The notes under the pieces are model-generated. The model saw only the letters and a list, made by a program, of their open reading frames with translations, had not been told where the DNA came from and searched no databases. Below are positions 43,301 to 51,808 of a DNA stretch of 56,820 nucleotides, piece by piece. The translations under genes were made by a program, and so were the position numbers. Each line of letters opens with the position of its first letter. The stretch's first letter is position 1. Source of the DNA: UBA5734 sp964528645 (lineage in GTDB: Bacteria > Bacillota > Clostridia > Saccharofermentanales > UBA5734). The stretch spans positions 1-56,820 of the forward strand of contig CAZGSR010000015.1 of assembly GCA_964528645.1 (NCBI GenBank). The letters are read 5' to 3'.

Positions 43301-45664
43301 GCCGGCTGCAGTCTGATTCTCGGTGAAACCGGTATAGGTCGCTGCCGTTGCCGTAACAGTCGCCCCTGTGGTTCCGGTTTTGTTGTCGGTCTCTTTCAGG
43401 ACGTAGCCAGTCTGGTCGACTTTTTGCTGGTAATGCTCGACTTTGTAAGGTGTGTTCGTGGCCGCACTCCAGCGGGCATAGAGCACCTGGTTGCTGGTGG
43501 TGCCGGTTGCAATCGCCGTCACTTTGGTGCCACTGGTCGATGCAGTGTACCAGCCGTCGAATATATAGCCCTGTTTGGTCGGCGTACCCAGAACGATCTC
43601 ATCGCTGGCATTGGTGAAAGTCGTCGGCGCATCGGTGTAATTGATGCCGCCATTGAGGTTATAGGTGATGTTGTAGGTGAACACCATATCAATGGATCGT
43701 GTCGCTGCCAGACTAAGTACTGGGTATGAGCTCATACCGCCATATTCGACGACATAGCCTAGTTTCGAGGTGTTTGCAAGATCGTTCCAATAGCCTCCAC
43801 CGGATGAATAAATTTGGCCATAATGTTCAGATCCCCCTGAATTGTTAGGCTCTCTGCCACCACTGAAGAAGGCCCAGTTCATGTAAGAACCAGACGCAAG
43901 AGTGGGTGGATTATTGCCAGTCGAAATGAGTTTGCGCTCCGATTCTGGACCCGTGACCCAATACCAATTGCCTTCAGATACCGTTTGATTCGTATATTTG
44001 GTGGATCCAAGCGCTGAATTTATTTCAGAGTAATCATCCGACGCACCAATCCAGGCATCTGCAACCAACTTTTTACGGATCAATTCATTTTCTACGGCAG
44101 TTGTGATTGTTGCCAGATAACCTTCTAAGCCAAGATAGGTCTTCTTTCCAGCCTCGGATTTAGCATCGGTCCAGTTATATGAACCACTTACGTATTCATA
44201 AAAATGGCCTGTAGAACCAGGCAGTACGCTGCCAAGCGAAAATTTGACCGTACGAGCCGTTGGATCCGCGGAGGTTGTACTGAACGTGACACCACGCAAG
44301 ATTGCCTGCAAGGTACTGGCCGTCATCCCGCCGGTGAAAACCAGAGTGCCCGTCGCTGCATCCCAAGCACTTGTGACCCCATACGGCAGTGAAGCAGGGG
44401 CCGAGAGCAAATCGCCTGTTAGCATATTTTCGATACTGACCCGGGCACCAGGAATCGTATACGCGTCAGAAAACCCTCGCACGACGAGTCCAGGATCGAC
44501 TTGGATGGGTGTTGGGTTCACATAAGTGGCGTTGCCTGCTGAAGTATCAATGCTGTCGCGGTTGAATTCGGCAGCTTTGGTAGCGCCACCATCTGCGACG
44601 ACCCGGATTTCATGCTTGCCGCCATAGACATTGGTCAGGGCATAGGCCAGCGTACCATCCGATCCGGTGGAGAAGGTGCCAGTCTGTTTGACGCCATCGA
44701 TATAAATGGAAACAGACTGGTTAGCCAGAGCTGAACCTGCTGCACTGTAGGTCGTGATGGTTGCAGTGCTGGCATGGGTGTCGCTGTCAAAAGTGATACC
44801 GACTGAAGACGCTGCCTGAGTATAGGCATCAGGCGTAGCGCTCAGACCCCCTGAAACGTAGGAATCTTTGAAATACCATTTCAAAAGGTCGTGATTGCCG
44901 CCAGCGCCTCCCGTTGATGACGAAAAACCGACAAATACATTCTTGCCTTGCAGGAAGGTCCCAACATTCCTGGTGATCGTCTTGTTAGCTGAATTTGAAC
45001 GCGTTGAACTGGTGCCAAATGTTGCGGTCACGATGCCTTCGTTATAGTCGACCCACGCGTGTATCGTATTCCGTTCCAGATCTGTGTACTCGACAACAGA
45101 TCCACTCGGTTCGTCCGCATGATTCGCATCACCGTTGACCATGATGGCAACATGTTCGTCATAGGGGTCGCTGAGTTCGGTGTTTTTGTAATTATCATAT
45201 TCAACAGCGATGGATTGGCTGATTCCCATATACCCCAGTCCACCACCATATTGACCAATTTGGACCGAATCACTTTCATAGACCAGGAAAGCTAAGCCGT
45301 CGACCAATAAATCATTCGTTGTTCCGGATGTTGTCATTAAGAAGGAGAAATAGGTACTGAAGCCATTGGTCAGCTGAATCTGGCTGCGCCGGACAACAGT
45401 GCCTGATTTCCACAACGCGTCCGGTACCAGACGAAGATAACCATTCGTTGCATCAGCATCCCCTTTTTTCCAAAGCAAGGTACTGGCAGCATCCCCACCG
45501 ACGTTTTGGGTGTAGCCCGGATCCCCCTCATCACGGAAGCTGTTAAGTTCGACCGCGATGGCGATGGCTTCTCCGGCTGCCATGACAGGGACGGTCAGCA
45601 GAGGTGACAGGACAAGCAGCAGAACCAGAAGGATTGAAACGAATGACTTGATCTCAGATTTCAT
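40358..45664 (-). CDS. Giant multi-domain lectin and repeat surface protein
   Basis: A 1768-residue exported protein. Order: signal peptide (to about residue 31), an L-type (legume-like) lectin domain (about 30-260), Ig/cadherin-like segments, a C-type lectin-like domain (about 490-645, with WIGASDD and EHYGQI), one InlB-type repeat (about 655-735), six tandem MucBP-like repeats of about 136 residues (about 735-1550), a beta-rich domain and a C-terminal membrane helix (about 1730-1752) with a basic tail. No LPxTG-type sortase motif is seen. It probably binds glycans. The ATG at 45664 follows GGAG. A two-component system lies immediately upstream. Confidence 0.88.
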   Translation of the reverse strand: MKSEIKSFVSILLVLLLVLSPLLTVPVMAAGEAIAIAVELNSFRDEGDPGYTQNVGGDAASTLLWKKGDADATNGYLRLVPDALWKSGTVVRRSQIQLTNGFSTYFSFLMTTSGTTNDLLVDGLAFLVYESDSVQIGQYGGGLGYMGISQSIAVEYDNYKNTELSDPYDEHVAIMVNGDANHADEPSGSVVEYTDLERNTIHAWVDYNEGIVTATFGTSSTRSNSANKTITRNVGTFLQGKNVFVGFSSSTGGAGGNHDLLKWYFKDSYVSGGLSATPDAYTQAASSVGITFDSDTHASTATITTYSAAGSALANQSVSIYIDGVKQTGTFSTGSDGTLAYALTNVYGGKHEIRVVADGGATKAAEFNRDSIDTSAGNATYVNPTPIQVDPGLVVRGFSDAYTIPGARVSIENMLTGDLLSAPASLPYGVTSAWDAATGTLVFTGGMTASTLQAILRGVTFSTTSADPTARTVKFSLGSVLPGSTGHFYEYVSGSYNWTDAKSEAGKKTYLGLEGYLATITTAVENELIRKKLVADAWIGASDDYSEINSALGSTKYTNQTVSEGNWYWVTGPESERKLISTGNNPPTLASGSYMNWAFFSGGREPNNSGGSEHYGQIYSSGGGYWNDLANTSKLGYVVEYGGMSSYPVLSLAATRSIDMVFTYNITYNLNGGINYTDAPTTFTNASDEIVLGTPTKQGYIFDGWYTASTSGTKVTAIATGTTSNQVLYARWSAATNTPYKVEHYQQKVDQTGYVLKETDNKTGTTGATVTATAATYTGFTENQTAAGRVPSGTVAADGSLVLKLYYDRDDYTVTFNNYDNTTLGTDTVVFEGSALAPTSAPTRTGYTFTGWSPSFSLVTSDLTVTAQYAPNTDTAYKVEHYQQNVTGDGYTLKDTDNLTGTTAITVTATAKTYAGLTENSSHSSRVASGTIAADGSLVLKLYYDRTSVTVTFKDYDNDSMKEETVLYEGTATPPTDPARAGYTFAGWSGDYTEITSDQTVTATYTANENTPYLVRHYQQDVAGDGYTLKDTDELSGETDTEATAVAKDYAGFTENTSHASRVTSGTIAGDESLVLKLYYDRDLVTVTFKDFDEITVLKTETVRYEGSVMPPSDPTRLGYTFNGWSGTYSTVTSDQTVLATYSPNTTTRYKVEHYQQDITGDGYTLKETENLTGTTDTTVTASAKSYTGFSENTTHSSKVASGTVAADESLVLKLYYDRLTYSVTFTNHDDAILKEETIRFEGDATPPVDPTRTGYTFHSWDGDYTGVTAAQTIKATYTANINTIYTVEHYQQNITDDGYTLKETEVLSGTTDTAATATAKTYTGFLENTTHDERMSTGNIDGDGSRVLKLFYDRKTYTVTFKNHDNSVLENETVRYGGDATPPADPIRAGYTFMDWNGTYASITKSETVWAVFSANTTTPYRVLHYQQDVTGDGFTLTAEENLTGTTDTLAAATVRTVTGFHEDTSHVSRVISGQIAGDGSLVLKVYYARDVFTVDFVDTDGDRLKSEVVRYQGNATPPRDPRRVRYDFTGWEGNYRNIQQNEIVKATFSIIKLAGTIEIESSSSSLFDQENAGLIAAPELWNSNVESVIYYLKDIQITDITNRFNYLDFAAANLRQSNHLMLQVYDLTLMKKVIWLDGKVTEDPVDNADLMGNITVRLPLAPGLAGYSDLQVVFIDDAGNIAFLPTTIVIENGQKYLEFENNHFSMYAVAASSTLPPIPATSDASTPTISPFLATVYGIAILLLGLVLAWYRWMIRRRRDEESISG

Positions 45665-45734
45665 GGCCAATCTCCAATAGCAAAATTCTCCAGTCCGGGC
45701 CATTTCCAGTCCGGACCAATTTGCAATTGGATTT

Positions 45735-45772
45735 ACTATAAATGATGTAATCTTTGCAAAGTCTTTGCAAAG
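45735..45772 (-). promoter_or_regulatory. Promoter of lectin gene with two 11-bp-spaced CTTTGCAAAG sites
   Basis: The palindromic decamer CTTTGCAAAG occurs twice (45752-45761 and 45763-45772), 11 bases apart centre to centre, followed 11 bases later by TATAGT (45735-45740) on the minus strand. Direct repeats with an 11-bp period just upstream of the -10 are the known layout for SARP-type activators, and the adjacent response regulator has that type of DNA-binding domain. Confidence 0.65.
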
Positions 45773-45796
45773 GCTGGATTCTTTGAACCTTCCAGA

Positions 45797-46804
45797 TCAC
45801 TCAATTTCGATTTGTGCATTAAAAAAGGCGGATTTTGACGGGTCGATATTTACATACCAACGGGCAAGTTCGAGCCGGTAATTTTCCAGCAAAATTTCTG
45901 TCGCATGTCTCTGGGAGGTGCCCCACTCGCTGTGAATGGTATCGAGCAGCGGCTGGCTGAAACGGGTGCAGAGTTCATCCATGGTCTGGATTCTGGCCTG
46001 CCCCTGGCTTTTCTGGACTTTTTTCACCAGTTGATCAAATTCGATCAGATCGATTGTGCAGTGCTCGAGATCGAGGCGCATCAGGGAGCGGACGGAGATG
46101 ATGGGCAGCTTCAGCTGGGTACGCTCAAAAGTGACCTGTAGATAATGGTAGGTGAGATAAAGATTGGCGGAGGCGCGCTTGCTGTCGAGCTCCGGCCACA
46201 AGGCATCAGCTACGCGCTCCTTGCTGACTGCCTGACCACGCTGGCAGGCAAGATAAGCCAGGAGTTCCACTTCTTTTTTTGAACGCCACTTGAGATCGAG
46301 GGACTTTCCACTTTGGGTCAGGTTAAAGGGGCCAAAGCAATGCAGGGTCAGGTTCCTTTCTCTTTGTTGCTCAGCCAGGTTGGCGTTTGGCATATCTTCC
46401 AGTGACGGGGCAGCTTCGCGGGTGGCCTTCATCTTTTCCTGCCAGACGGGGAGAATCCGGGCCAGGGTCTTTTTCAGGCGCGTGGCTGTGACTGGCTTGA
46501 GCAGGTAATCAGTGACGCTGGCTTCAAAGGCCTGGACAGCATACTGGGCATAGGCCGTGACAAGGACGATGATGGGCTGCTGACCGGGGAGCACGGTCTG
46601 CAGCGCGTTGATCAGGTCGAGACCATTCATCTGCGGCATTTCAATATCAATAAACAGCAGGTCTGGCTTCAGCTGCCCGACCTGCTCCAGAAAATCCTGG
46701 ACATCGGCAAACTGGCCGACGATCTCGATCTGCGGGAATTCGGCCAGCTCCATTTTCAGCCCCTCCTGGGCCAGGTATTCATCGTCAATAATGATGGTTC
46801 GCAT
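45797..46804 (-). CDS. Response regulator with SARP-type (winged helix plus BTAD) output
   Basis: A 335-residue two-component regulator. The receiver (residues 1-120) carries the phosphorylated aspartate in FIDIEMPQMNG and the lysine in LLKPVT. The output is a winged helix (about 150-235, with ALWPELDSKRASANLYLTY-like sequence, shown in part) and a bacterial transcriptional activation domain (about 245-330). It is the partner of the upstream histidine kinase (3-base gap). It probably activates the lectin protein gene downstream. Confidence 0.88.
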   Translation of the reverse strand: MRTIIIDDEYLAQEGLKMELAEFPQIEIVGQFADVQDFLEQVGQLKPDLLFIDIEMPQMNGLDLINALQTVLPGQQPIIVLVTAYAQYAVQAFEASVTDYLLKPVTATRLKKTLARILPVWQEKMKATREAAPSLEDMPNANLAEQQRERNLTLHCFGPFNLTQSGKSLDLKWRSKKEVELLAYLACQRGQAVSKERVADALWPELDSKRASANLYLTYHYLQVTFERTQLKLPIISVRSLMRLDLEHCTIDLIEFDQLVKKVQKSQGQARIQTMDELCTRFSQPLLDTIHSEWGTSQRHATEILLENYRLELARWYVNIDPSKSAFFNAQIEIE

Positions 46805-46807
46805 GAG

Positions 46808-48691
46808 CTATCCCTCCCGTTGCCGCTTGCGCCGGTCTGCCGGGATTTCAAACCAGAACTTGGCTCCATGCCCGGGGCAATTTTCGATGTGCAGCTCGGT
46901 CTGGAAACGCAGGCGCAAGCGTTCGCGGATATTATATAAACCGACGCCGCTGCCCGTTGCATCAGCTGGACCTTTTCGGATCCGTACCAGGGCTTCTTCG
47001 GTCAGACCAGTGCCATTATCCTCGATCTCGATTTGGACCTTGTTCTGGGCGCGTCGCACCCGGATAGCAATCCAGCCTCCTTCCGGTTTATGGCACAAGC
47101 CATGGCGGATGGCATTTTCCACGAGCGGTTGCAGAATCAGGTTTGGGATCCTCAGCGGACCGACATCTTCGATGTCAAAATCGAACTGGATCCGGTTCTC
47201 AAAGCGCGCCTGGCTGATGCGTGCGTAGGCCTTGATCGCCTCCAGCTCATTCTCCAGGGTAACATCCTGTCCGATGGACTGGAAATCGAATGATGTGCGC
47301 AAGTAGCTGGCGAAGTCGAGGATCAAACCGCGAGTCTTCTTGCCATCGACGGGAGCCAGTGCCGCGAGGACATTGAGCGTATTGAAAAGGAAATGAGGCT
47401 GGATCTGGGCCCTGAGGAAAGCCAGTTCATGTGCCTGGGCCTGGTTTTTATAGGCCAGTGTCTGGGCGGCCAGGCCTGATGCCAGGACAAAGGACTCGAT
47501 CACAATCAGGACAATGGCCAATGACAGGGTGGCGAGTGTGTTGGGGATGAATCCCTGAATGCGCAGGAAATGGACCACAATCGCCAGAAACATGATGATC
47601 CAGGCCGATATGAAGTAGCGTGAACGCACCCGGTCGATCTGGGGAAGGGACAGGATGAATGAAATGGTCAAGGGAACGACAATGATCGCGGTGGCATTGG
47701 TTAAATGGTTCACCAGTCTGATCTGATCGAGCCAGGTCAAAACTGCGGCTGCGACAAAGGACGCACCTGAGGCCAGGACCAGAGAGCGGCTGGCCCAGGC
47801 CATTTTCGTCTGGCGCAGGAAACTGTCCGCCAGCAGGGCACTGGCCAAGCTCATCAAGCCGCCGAGCACACCAACCTGGCGAATCACCGCGTGAGCCAGA
47901 TGCGGCAGCAGTAAATGCACGATCCCCAGCAAAGCCATCTGATGGACAATGACCGACAGGATGAAAATCATGAAGGTCAAGAGCAAGGTGTCCTTGGTTT
48001 TACGAAAGGAGAGGAAATTGAACAGCATGACAGCGGTCAGTATCCCGATGTAAAAGCCAAGCAGGATCGTAGTCCAGCCGCGCTGGTCGTGAAAGCTTTG
48101 GTTATGGTGCCAGTTGAACGTGTAGCTTTGCACATAGCGCGAGTAGAGACGGACGAGGACAGGACCCTGGCTGGGGATAACAAAGACAGGATAAATGAAG
48201 TATTCGCTGTCGTCTGACGGGGATCCCCAGCCAGCTTTCAGGATCTGGGTTTTGCCTGGCTGATCAGGGGACTCTGCCGGCAAAGTGTCAGTCGTTTCAG
48301 CTGCTGGGCCAGGTCTATAGACAGTGACAGACTCGACGGTGGGATTGAAAATCGATAGATACAGATCTGGGGCAGGGGACTCCAGCAGCACCCACCAGAC
48401 AGAAGCACTCTGGCCCTTGGCCAGACTCGGTCCGTCCAGTTCCTGCCATTCGATGCCGTAGCTATCTTGTTTTTTCTGGTCTGTAACATATATTCGCGAT
48501 AAAAGATCCGAGGCTTGCAGCGTCCCGTCCACATCCTCAAGCACCTGCATGCGCTGGATACCATAGACTGGCGTCCGGTCTGCATTGTCCTGGTTTTGTT
48601 CAAGCAGGACCGCCGAAGTGATGACCGCCAGCAATGTGAGAAAAACTAACCCCAGTAAAACCTGTTTAATTCTAACCCAGCTCAGCTGCAT
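46808..48691 (-). CDS. Sensor histidine kinase (7TMR-DISM, LytS-type kinase core)
   Basis: A 627-residue membrane kinase. A first helix (residues 8-28) leads to an extracellular 7TMR-DISM-like sensing domain (about 40-190), seven helices (about 200-410) and a cytoplasmic His_kinase domain with IQPHFLFNTLN carrying the phosphorylated histidine, followed by an ATPase domain (ENAIRHGL and EDNGTGL). The start at 48691 has GAGG upstream; longer starts are possible. DISM domains often sense carbohydrates, which fits control of a lectin. Confidence 0.85.
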   Translation of the reverse strand: MQLSWVRIKQVLLGLVFLTLLAVITSAVLLEQNQDNADRTPVYGIQRMQVLEDVDGTLQASDLLSRIYVTDQKKQDSYGIEWQELDGPSLAKGQSASVWWVLLESPAPDLYLSIFNPTVESVTVYRPGPAAETTDTLPAESPDQPGKTQILKAGWGSPSDDSEYFIYPVFVIPSQGPVLVRLYSRYVQSYTFNWHHNQSFHDQRGWTTILLGFYIGILTAVMLFNFLSFRKTKDTLLLTFMIFILSVIVHQMALLGIVHLLLPHLAHAVIRQVGVLGGLMSLASALLADSFLRQTKMAWASRSLVLASGASFVAAAVLTWLDQIRLVNHLTNATAIIVVPLTISFILSLPQIDRVRSRYFISAWIIMFLAIVVHFLRIQGFIPNTLATLSLAIVLIVIESFVLASGLAAQTLAYKNQAQAHELAFLRAQIQPHFLFNTLNVLAALAPVDGKKTRGLILDFASYLRTSFDFQSIGQDVTLENELEAIKAYARISQARFENRIQFDFDIEDVGPLRIPNLILQPLVENAIRHGLCHKPEGGWIAIRVRRAQNKVQIEIEDNGTGLTEEALVRIRKGPADATGSGVGLYNIRERLRLRFQTELHIENCPGHGAKFWFEIPADRRKRQREG

Positions 48692-48906
48692 AGAAAACGC
48701 CTCATTTCCTGCGTCCATTATAAAGAAATTCTTCACCTGTGCCACCTTTGGTGTAATTCCTGGAGCCAGTCCAGTCAGCTTTTGGCTGGCGTACCCTGTG
48801 AAAGTCATTCGATTAACAGGTCTGATTAAACGGGATCTGTGGTATCATGGAAGCGAGGAAAAACCGCTTGTCTGCCCTTGAATTTCATGTTGTGAGGTAC
48901 ACTGTC

Positions 48907-49872
48907 ATGTATGATGTCACAGCCCTTGGCGAACTCCTGATCGATTTCACCCCGGCCGGCCCATCTTCCCAGGGCAATCCGACTTTTGAGCAGAATCCCG
49001 GTGGCGCTCCGGCCAATGTCCTGGCCGCACTGTCCAAGCTCGGCCTGACGACGGCTTTCATCGGCAAAGTCGGCACCGACCAGTTTGGCCAGTTCCTGAA
49101 AAAGACCCTCGATGATGTCGGAGTCTCCACCCACGGCCTGGTCATGACCGATACCTGTAATACGACGCTCGCTTTCGTCCATCTCAGCCCCACTGGCGAC
49201 CGTTCCTTCTCCTTCTACCGTGATCCCGGCGCCGACCTGCTCCTCGAGCCGTCCGAGCTTTCCTACCAGCTGATTGAGGATTGCTCGATCTTCCACTTCG
49301 GCTCTGTCTCGATGACCGGCGAGCCTTCCCGTTCCGCCACCCTGGCTGCGGTCAAGCACGCCAAGGAGCAGCACAAGCTCATCTCCTATGACCCGAACCT
49401 GCGCCTGCGCCTCTGGAAATCCCCGGATGCTGCCAAGGCCGGTATCCTCTCGGCGATGCCTTTGTCGGATATGGTCAAGATCTCGGAAGAAGAACTGGTC
49501 TTCCTGACCGGCGAAAGTGATCTGGAAAAAGGCGCCCAGCACCTGATCGACACCTATGGCCTCCAGCTCGTCCTGATCACGCTCGGCCCGGATGGCGCCT
49601 ACGCCCACAATAAGCTTGGCTCGGCCCGCCGCGCCACCTACGATGTGGCAGTCGTCGACACTACCGGTGCAGGTGATGCGTTTACCGGCGGGTTCCTCTA
49701 TAAATTGGTCCGGTCCGGCAAAGCCCCGTCCGACCTTACGCCGGCCGAACTCGACGAATTCCTCGACTTTGCCAATGCTGTGGGTTCACTCGCCACGACG
49801 AAAAAAGGCGCCATCCCGGCCCTGCCGGATCTGGCGGCGATCGAAGCACTGCGCACAAACGGACCGGCCTGA
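48907..49872 (+). CDS. PfkB-family sugar kinase (fructokinase-like)
   Basis: A 321-residue ribokinase-family enzyme that probably phosphorylates fructose or a related sugar. The N-terminal GGAPANVLAAL and the C-terminal DTTGAGDAFTGGF carrying the catalytic aspartate are intact. The ATG at 48907 follows GTGAGG; an upstream in-frame start is less convincing. It is divergent from the kinase operon and has no sugar transporter beside it. Substrate is inferred from sequence resemblance only. Confidence 0.88.
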   Translation: MYDVTALGELLIDFTPAGPSSQGNPTFEQNPGGAPANVLAALSKLGLTTAFIGKVGTDQFGQFLKKTLDDVGVSTHGLVMTDTCNTTLAFVHLSPTGDRSFSFYRDPGADLLLEPSELSYQLIEDCSIFHFGSVSMTGEPSRSATLAAVKHAKEQHKLISYDPNLRLRLWKSPDAAKAGILSAMPLSDMVKISEEELVFLTGESDLEKGAQHLIDTYGLQLVLITLGPDGAYAHNKLGSARRATYDVAVVDTTGAGDAFTGGFLYKLVRSGKAPSDLTPAELDEFLDFANAVGSLATTKKGAIPALPDLAAIEALRTNGPA

Positions 49873-49922
49873 GCCAGCCTCGATCCGCTGCTGATACACA
49901 TTCATATCTGGATAGTCTGAGC

Positions 49923-49968
49923 AATCCCTGCTGCATCACCCCCTCCGAGGGCCGATGCGACGGGGATT
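49923..49968. terminator. Hairpin between convergent pfkB-type and tupC genes
   Basis: AATCCC and GGGATT arms, with GCATC/GATGC inside, form a long interrupted stem between the two 3' ends. T runs are weak on both sides. Confidence 0.45.
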
Positions 49969-49970
49969 AC

Positions 49971-51047
49971 TTATTTGACTGCCACATGGACCCTGTCGGG
50001 AGGAACGTGAATGCGAAACTCCCGGCCGGGCTTGACGTCATGGAGGGCATGCGTGCCCTTGCTCACCAGGACCGTCACTGAAAATCCGCACTCAATGACC
50101 AGTTTGTACTGGCTGTTCAGCGAAATGGTTTTGGCTATTTTCCCGGTGAAAGTATTGGCGAAATCGCTGTCCGTCGCCGGCAAAATGGCTTCTGGCCGGA
50201 TATACAGGTCAACAGGTATCCCTGGTTGGAGAGCTGGCCCCGGAACGGTCCATTGGTGCGGTCCGACCTGGACATTCTGGTAACCTTGCCTGTCCGCTGG
50301 GCCGTGGATGGTGCCGGACAGGCTGTTTTCCACGCCCACCAGGCGAGCCGCCACCCGATTGGCTGGCCGGTTGAAAATCTCTTCAGGCGAACCCTCCTGG
50401 ATGATCATGCCTTTTTCCATGATGCAGATCCGGTCCGTGAACAGAGACAGCTCTTCGGCATTGTGGGTGACGAAAACAGCAGAGATCTCACGCTGGCGGA
50501 TGACGCGGCCGATGTCTTCAGCCAGTGACTGACGGGTGGGCAGGTCGAGGGCCGCAAAGGGCTCGTCGAGGAACAAAATCTCGGGTTCTATGACCATCGC
50601 CCGCGCCAGACTGACGCGTTGTGCTTCACCGCCCGACAAATGTTTCTGGTTGCGTCTGGACAAATGTGCGATGCCAAAATCGCTCAGGGCTGCGTGAACG
50701 CGTTGGGCAATTACAGATCGGGGCAGGCCGCGAAAAACCAGCCCCTGGGCGACGTTTTTGAACACCGAGCCGGAAAGCAGCAGCGGTTCCTGGAAAACCA
50801 TGGCCATTCTGCGCCGAATGGCGAGCGGTCTGTCAGTCACAGGAGCATGCTTGAAATAGATCTCGCCGGAGTCTGGCTTCTCGAGCAAGGCCAGCATTTT
50901 CAGGAGACTGCTTTTGCCGGCGCCATTAGCCCCGATCAGAGCAACGACTTCATTGTGCCGGACAGAAAAGTCCGGCACATCGAGAATGATGCGGTCCGAA
51001 CGGGTCCAGCGCAGGTTTTGGACTGACAGGAGGCCATCAGGTGTCAT
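49971..51047 (-). CDS. tupC: Tungstate ABC transporter ATP-binding protein
   Basis: A 358-residue ATPase with Walker A GANGAGKSS (near residue 37), signature LSGGEAQRVSLARA, Walker B EILFLDEPFAALD, and a C-terminal TOBE-like oxyanion domain (about 285-355). The TOBE domain is usual in molybdate and tungstate importers. It overlaps tupB by 11 bases. The operon order tupA-tupB-tupC and the cofactor riboswitch point to tungstate. Confidence 0.88.
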   Translation of the reverse strand: MTPDGLLSVQNLRWTRSDRIILDVPDFSVRHNEVVALIGANGAGKSSLLKMLALLEKPDSGEIYFKHAPVTDRPLAIRRRMAMVFQEPLLLSGSVFKNVAQGLVFRGLPRSVIAQRVHAALSDFGIAHLSRRNQKHLSGGEAQRVSLARAMVIEPEILFLDEPFAALDLPTRQSLAEDIGRVIRQREISAVFVTHNAEELSLFTDRICIMEKGMIIQEGSPEEIFNRPANRVAARLVGVENSLSGTIHGPADRQGYQNVQVGPHQWTVPGPALQPGIPVDLYIRPEAILPATDSDFANTFTGKIAKTISLNSQYKLVIECGFSVTVLVSKGTHALHDVKPGREFRIHVPPDRVHVAVK

Positions 51048-51747
51048 TGCGGTCCTTTCGTTCCCACTGCTGGAAGGCTGTCAGCAGATAGGTGACGCCA
51101 AAGGCCAGGGCAATCAGGATGATGCTGAGAGCGACTGCCACCGGGAAATTCCCTTTCGATACTTCCATCGATGTGGCTGTTGTCAAGACCCGGGTGTAAC
51201 CCTTGATGTTGCCGCCTACCATCATGGAGGCGCCGACTTCCGATACGATGCTGCCAAATCCGGCGATCACAGCTGCCATCAAGGCAATGCGCGATTCTTT
51301 GAGAATCGTCCAGAGAAATTGCCAGCGCGAAGCCCCCAGGGCCAGAATCTGCAGTCGTAGCTTGGGCGTCAGATGCTGGATCGCTGCAATCGTGAAGCCG
51401 GTGATCACCGGGGTGGCGATCAGGGTCTGGGCGATGACGATCGCAGCCGGGGTGTAGATCAGGCGCAATGTTCCGAAAGGACCGCTGCGCCAGAGGAAAA
51501 TGCTGACCCAGAGACCCACCACAACGGGTGGCATGCCCATGCCGGTATTGACCAGGCTGACCACCAGGCGGCGGCCCCGGAAGCGGACCAGACCCAGCAC
51601 AACCCCCAGTGGCACACCGACCAGAAGGCTGAGCAGCGTCGCCAGTCCAGACACCAGAAGTGTCAAAAGGGTGACGCCGAAAATCTCGGCGTCACCACTG
51701 GCTATCAATCGAACCGCTTCTGTTAGACCATTGATGATGAGTTCGAT
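51037..51747 (-). CDS. tupB: Tungstate ABC transporter permease, start uncertain
   Basis: An integral membrane permease with five or six helices and the EAA loop (GASRWQFLWTILKESR). The first canonical start is TTG at 51708 (223 residues), but the 13 codons before it read IELIINGLTEAVR, which looks like the usual TupB N-terminus, and AGGAG lies ten bases before an ATC at 51747. No ATG, GTG or TTG exists between the preceding stop and 51708. Either ATC initiates, the N-terminus is shortened, or a base error hides the start. Given extent assumes ATC. Confidence 0.7.
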   Translation of the reverse strand: MELIINGLTEAVRLIASGDAEIFGVTLLTLLVSGLATLLSLLVGVPLGVVLGLVRFRGRRLVVSLVNTGMGMPPVVVGLWVSIFLWRSGPFGTLRLIYTPAAIVIAQTLIATPVITGFTIAAIQHLTPKLRLQILALGASRWQFLWTILKESRIALMAAVIAGFGSIVSEVGASMMVGGNIKGYTRVLTTATSMEVSKGNFPVAVALSIILIALAFGVTYLLTAFQQWERKDRNDT

Positions 51748-51808
51748 GGGGCACTCACTCCTGACTGATCGAAGTCACGTCTTTCTCATCTTATCGTACC
51801 ACAGGGGA

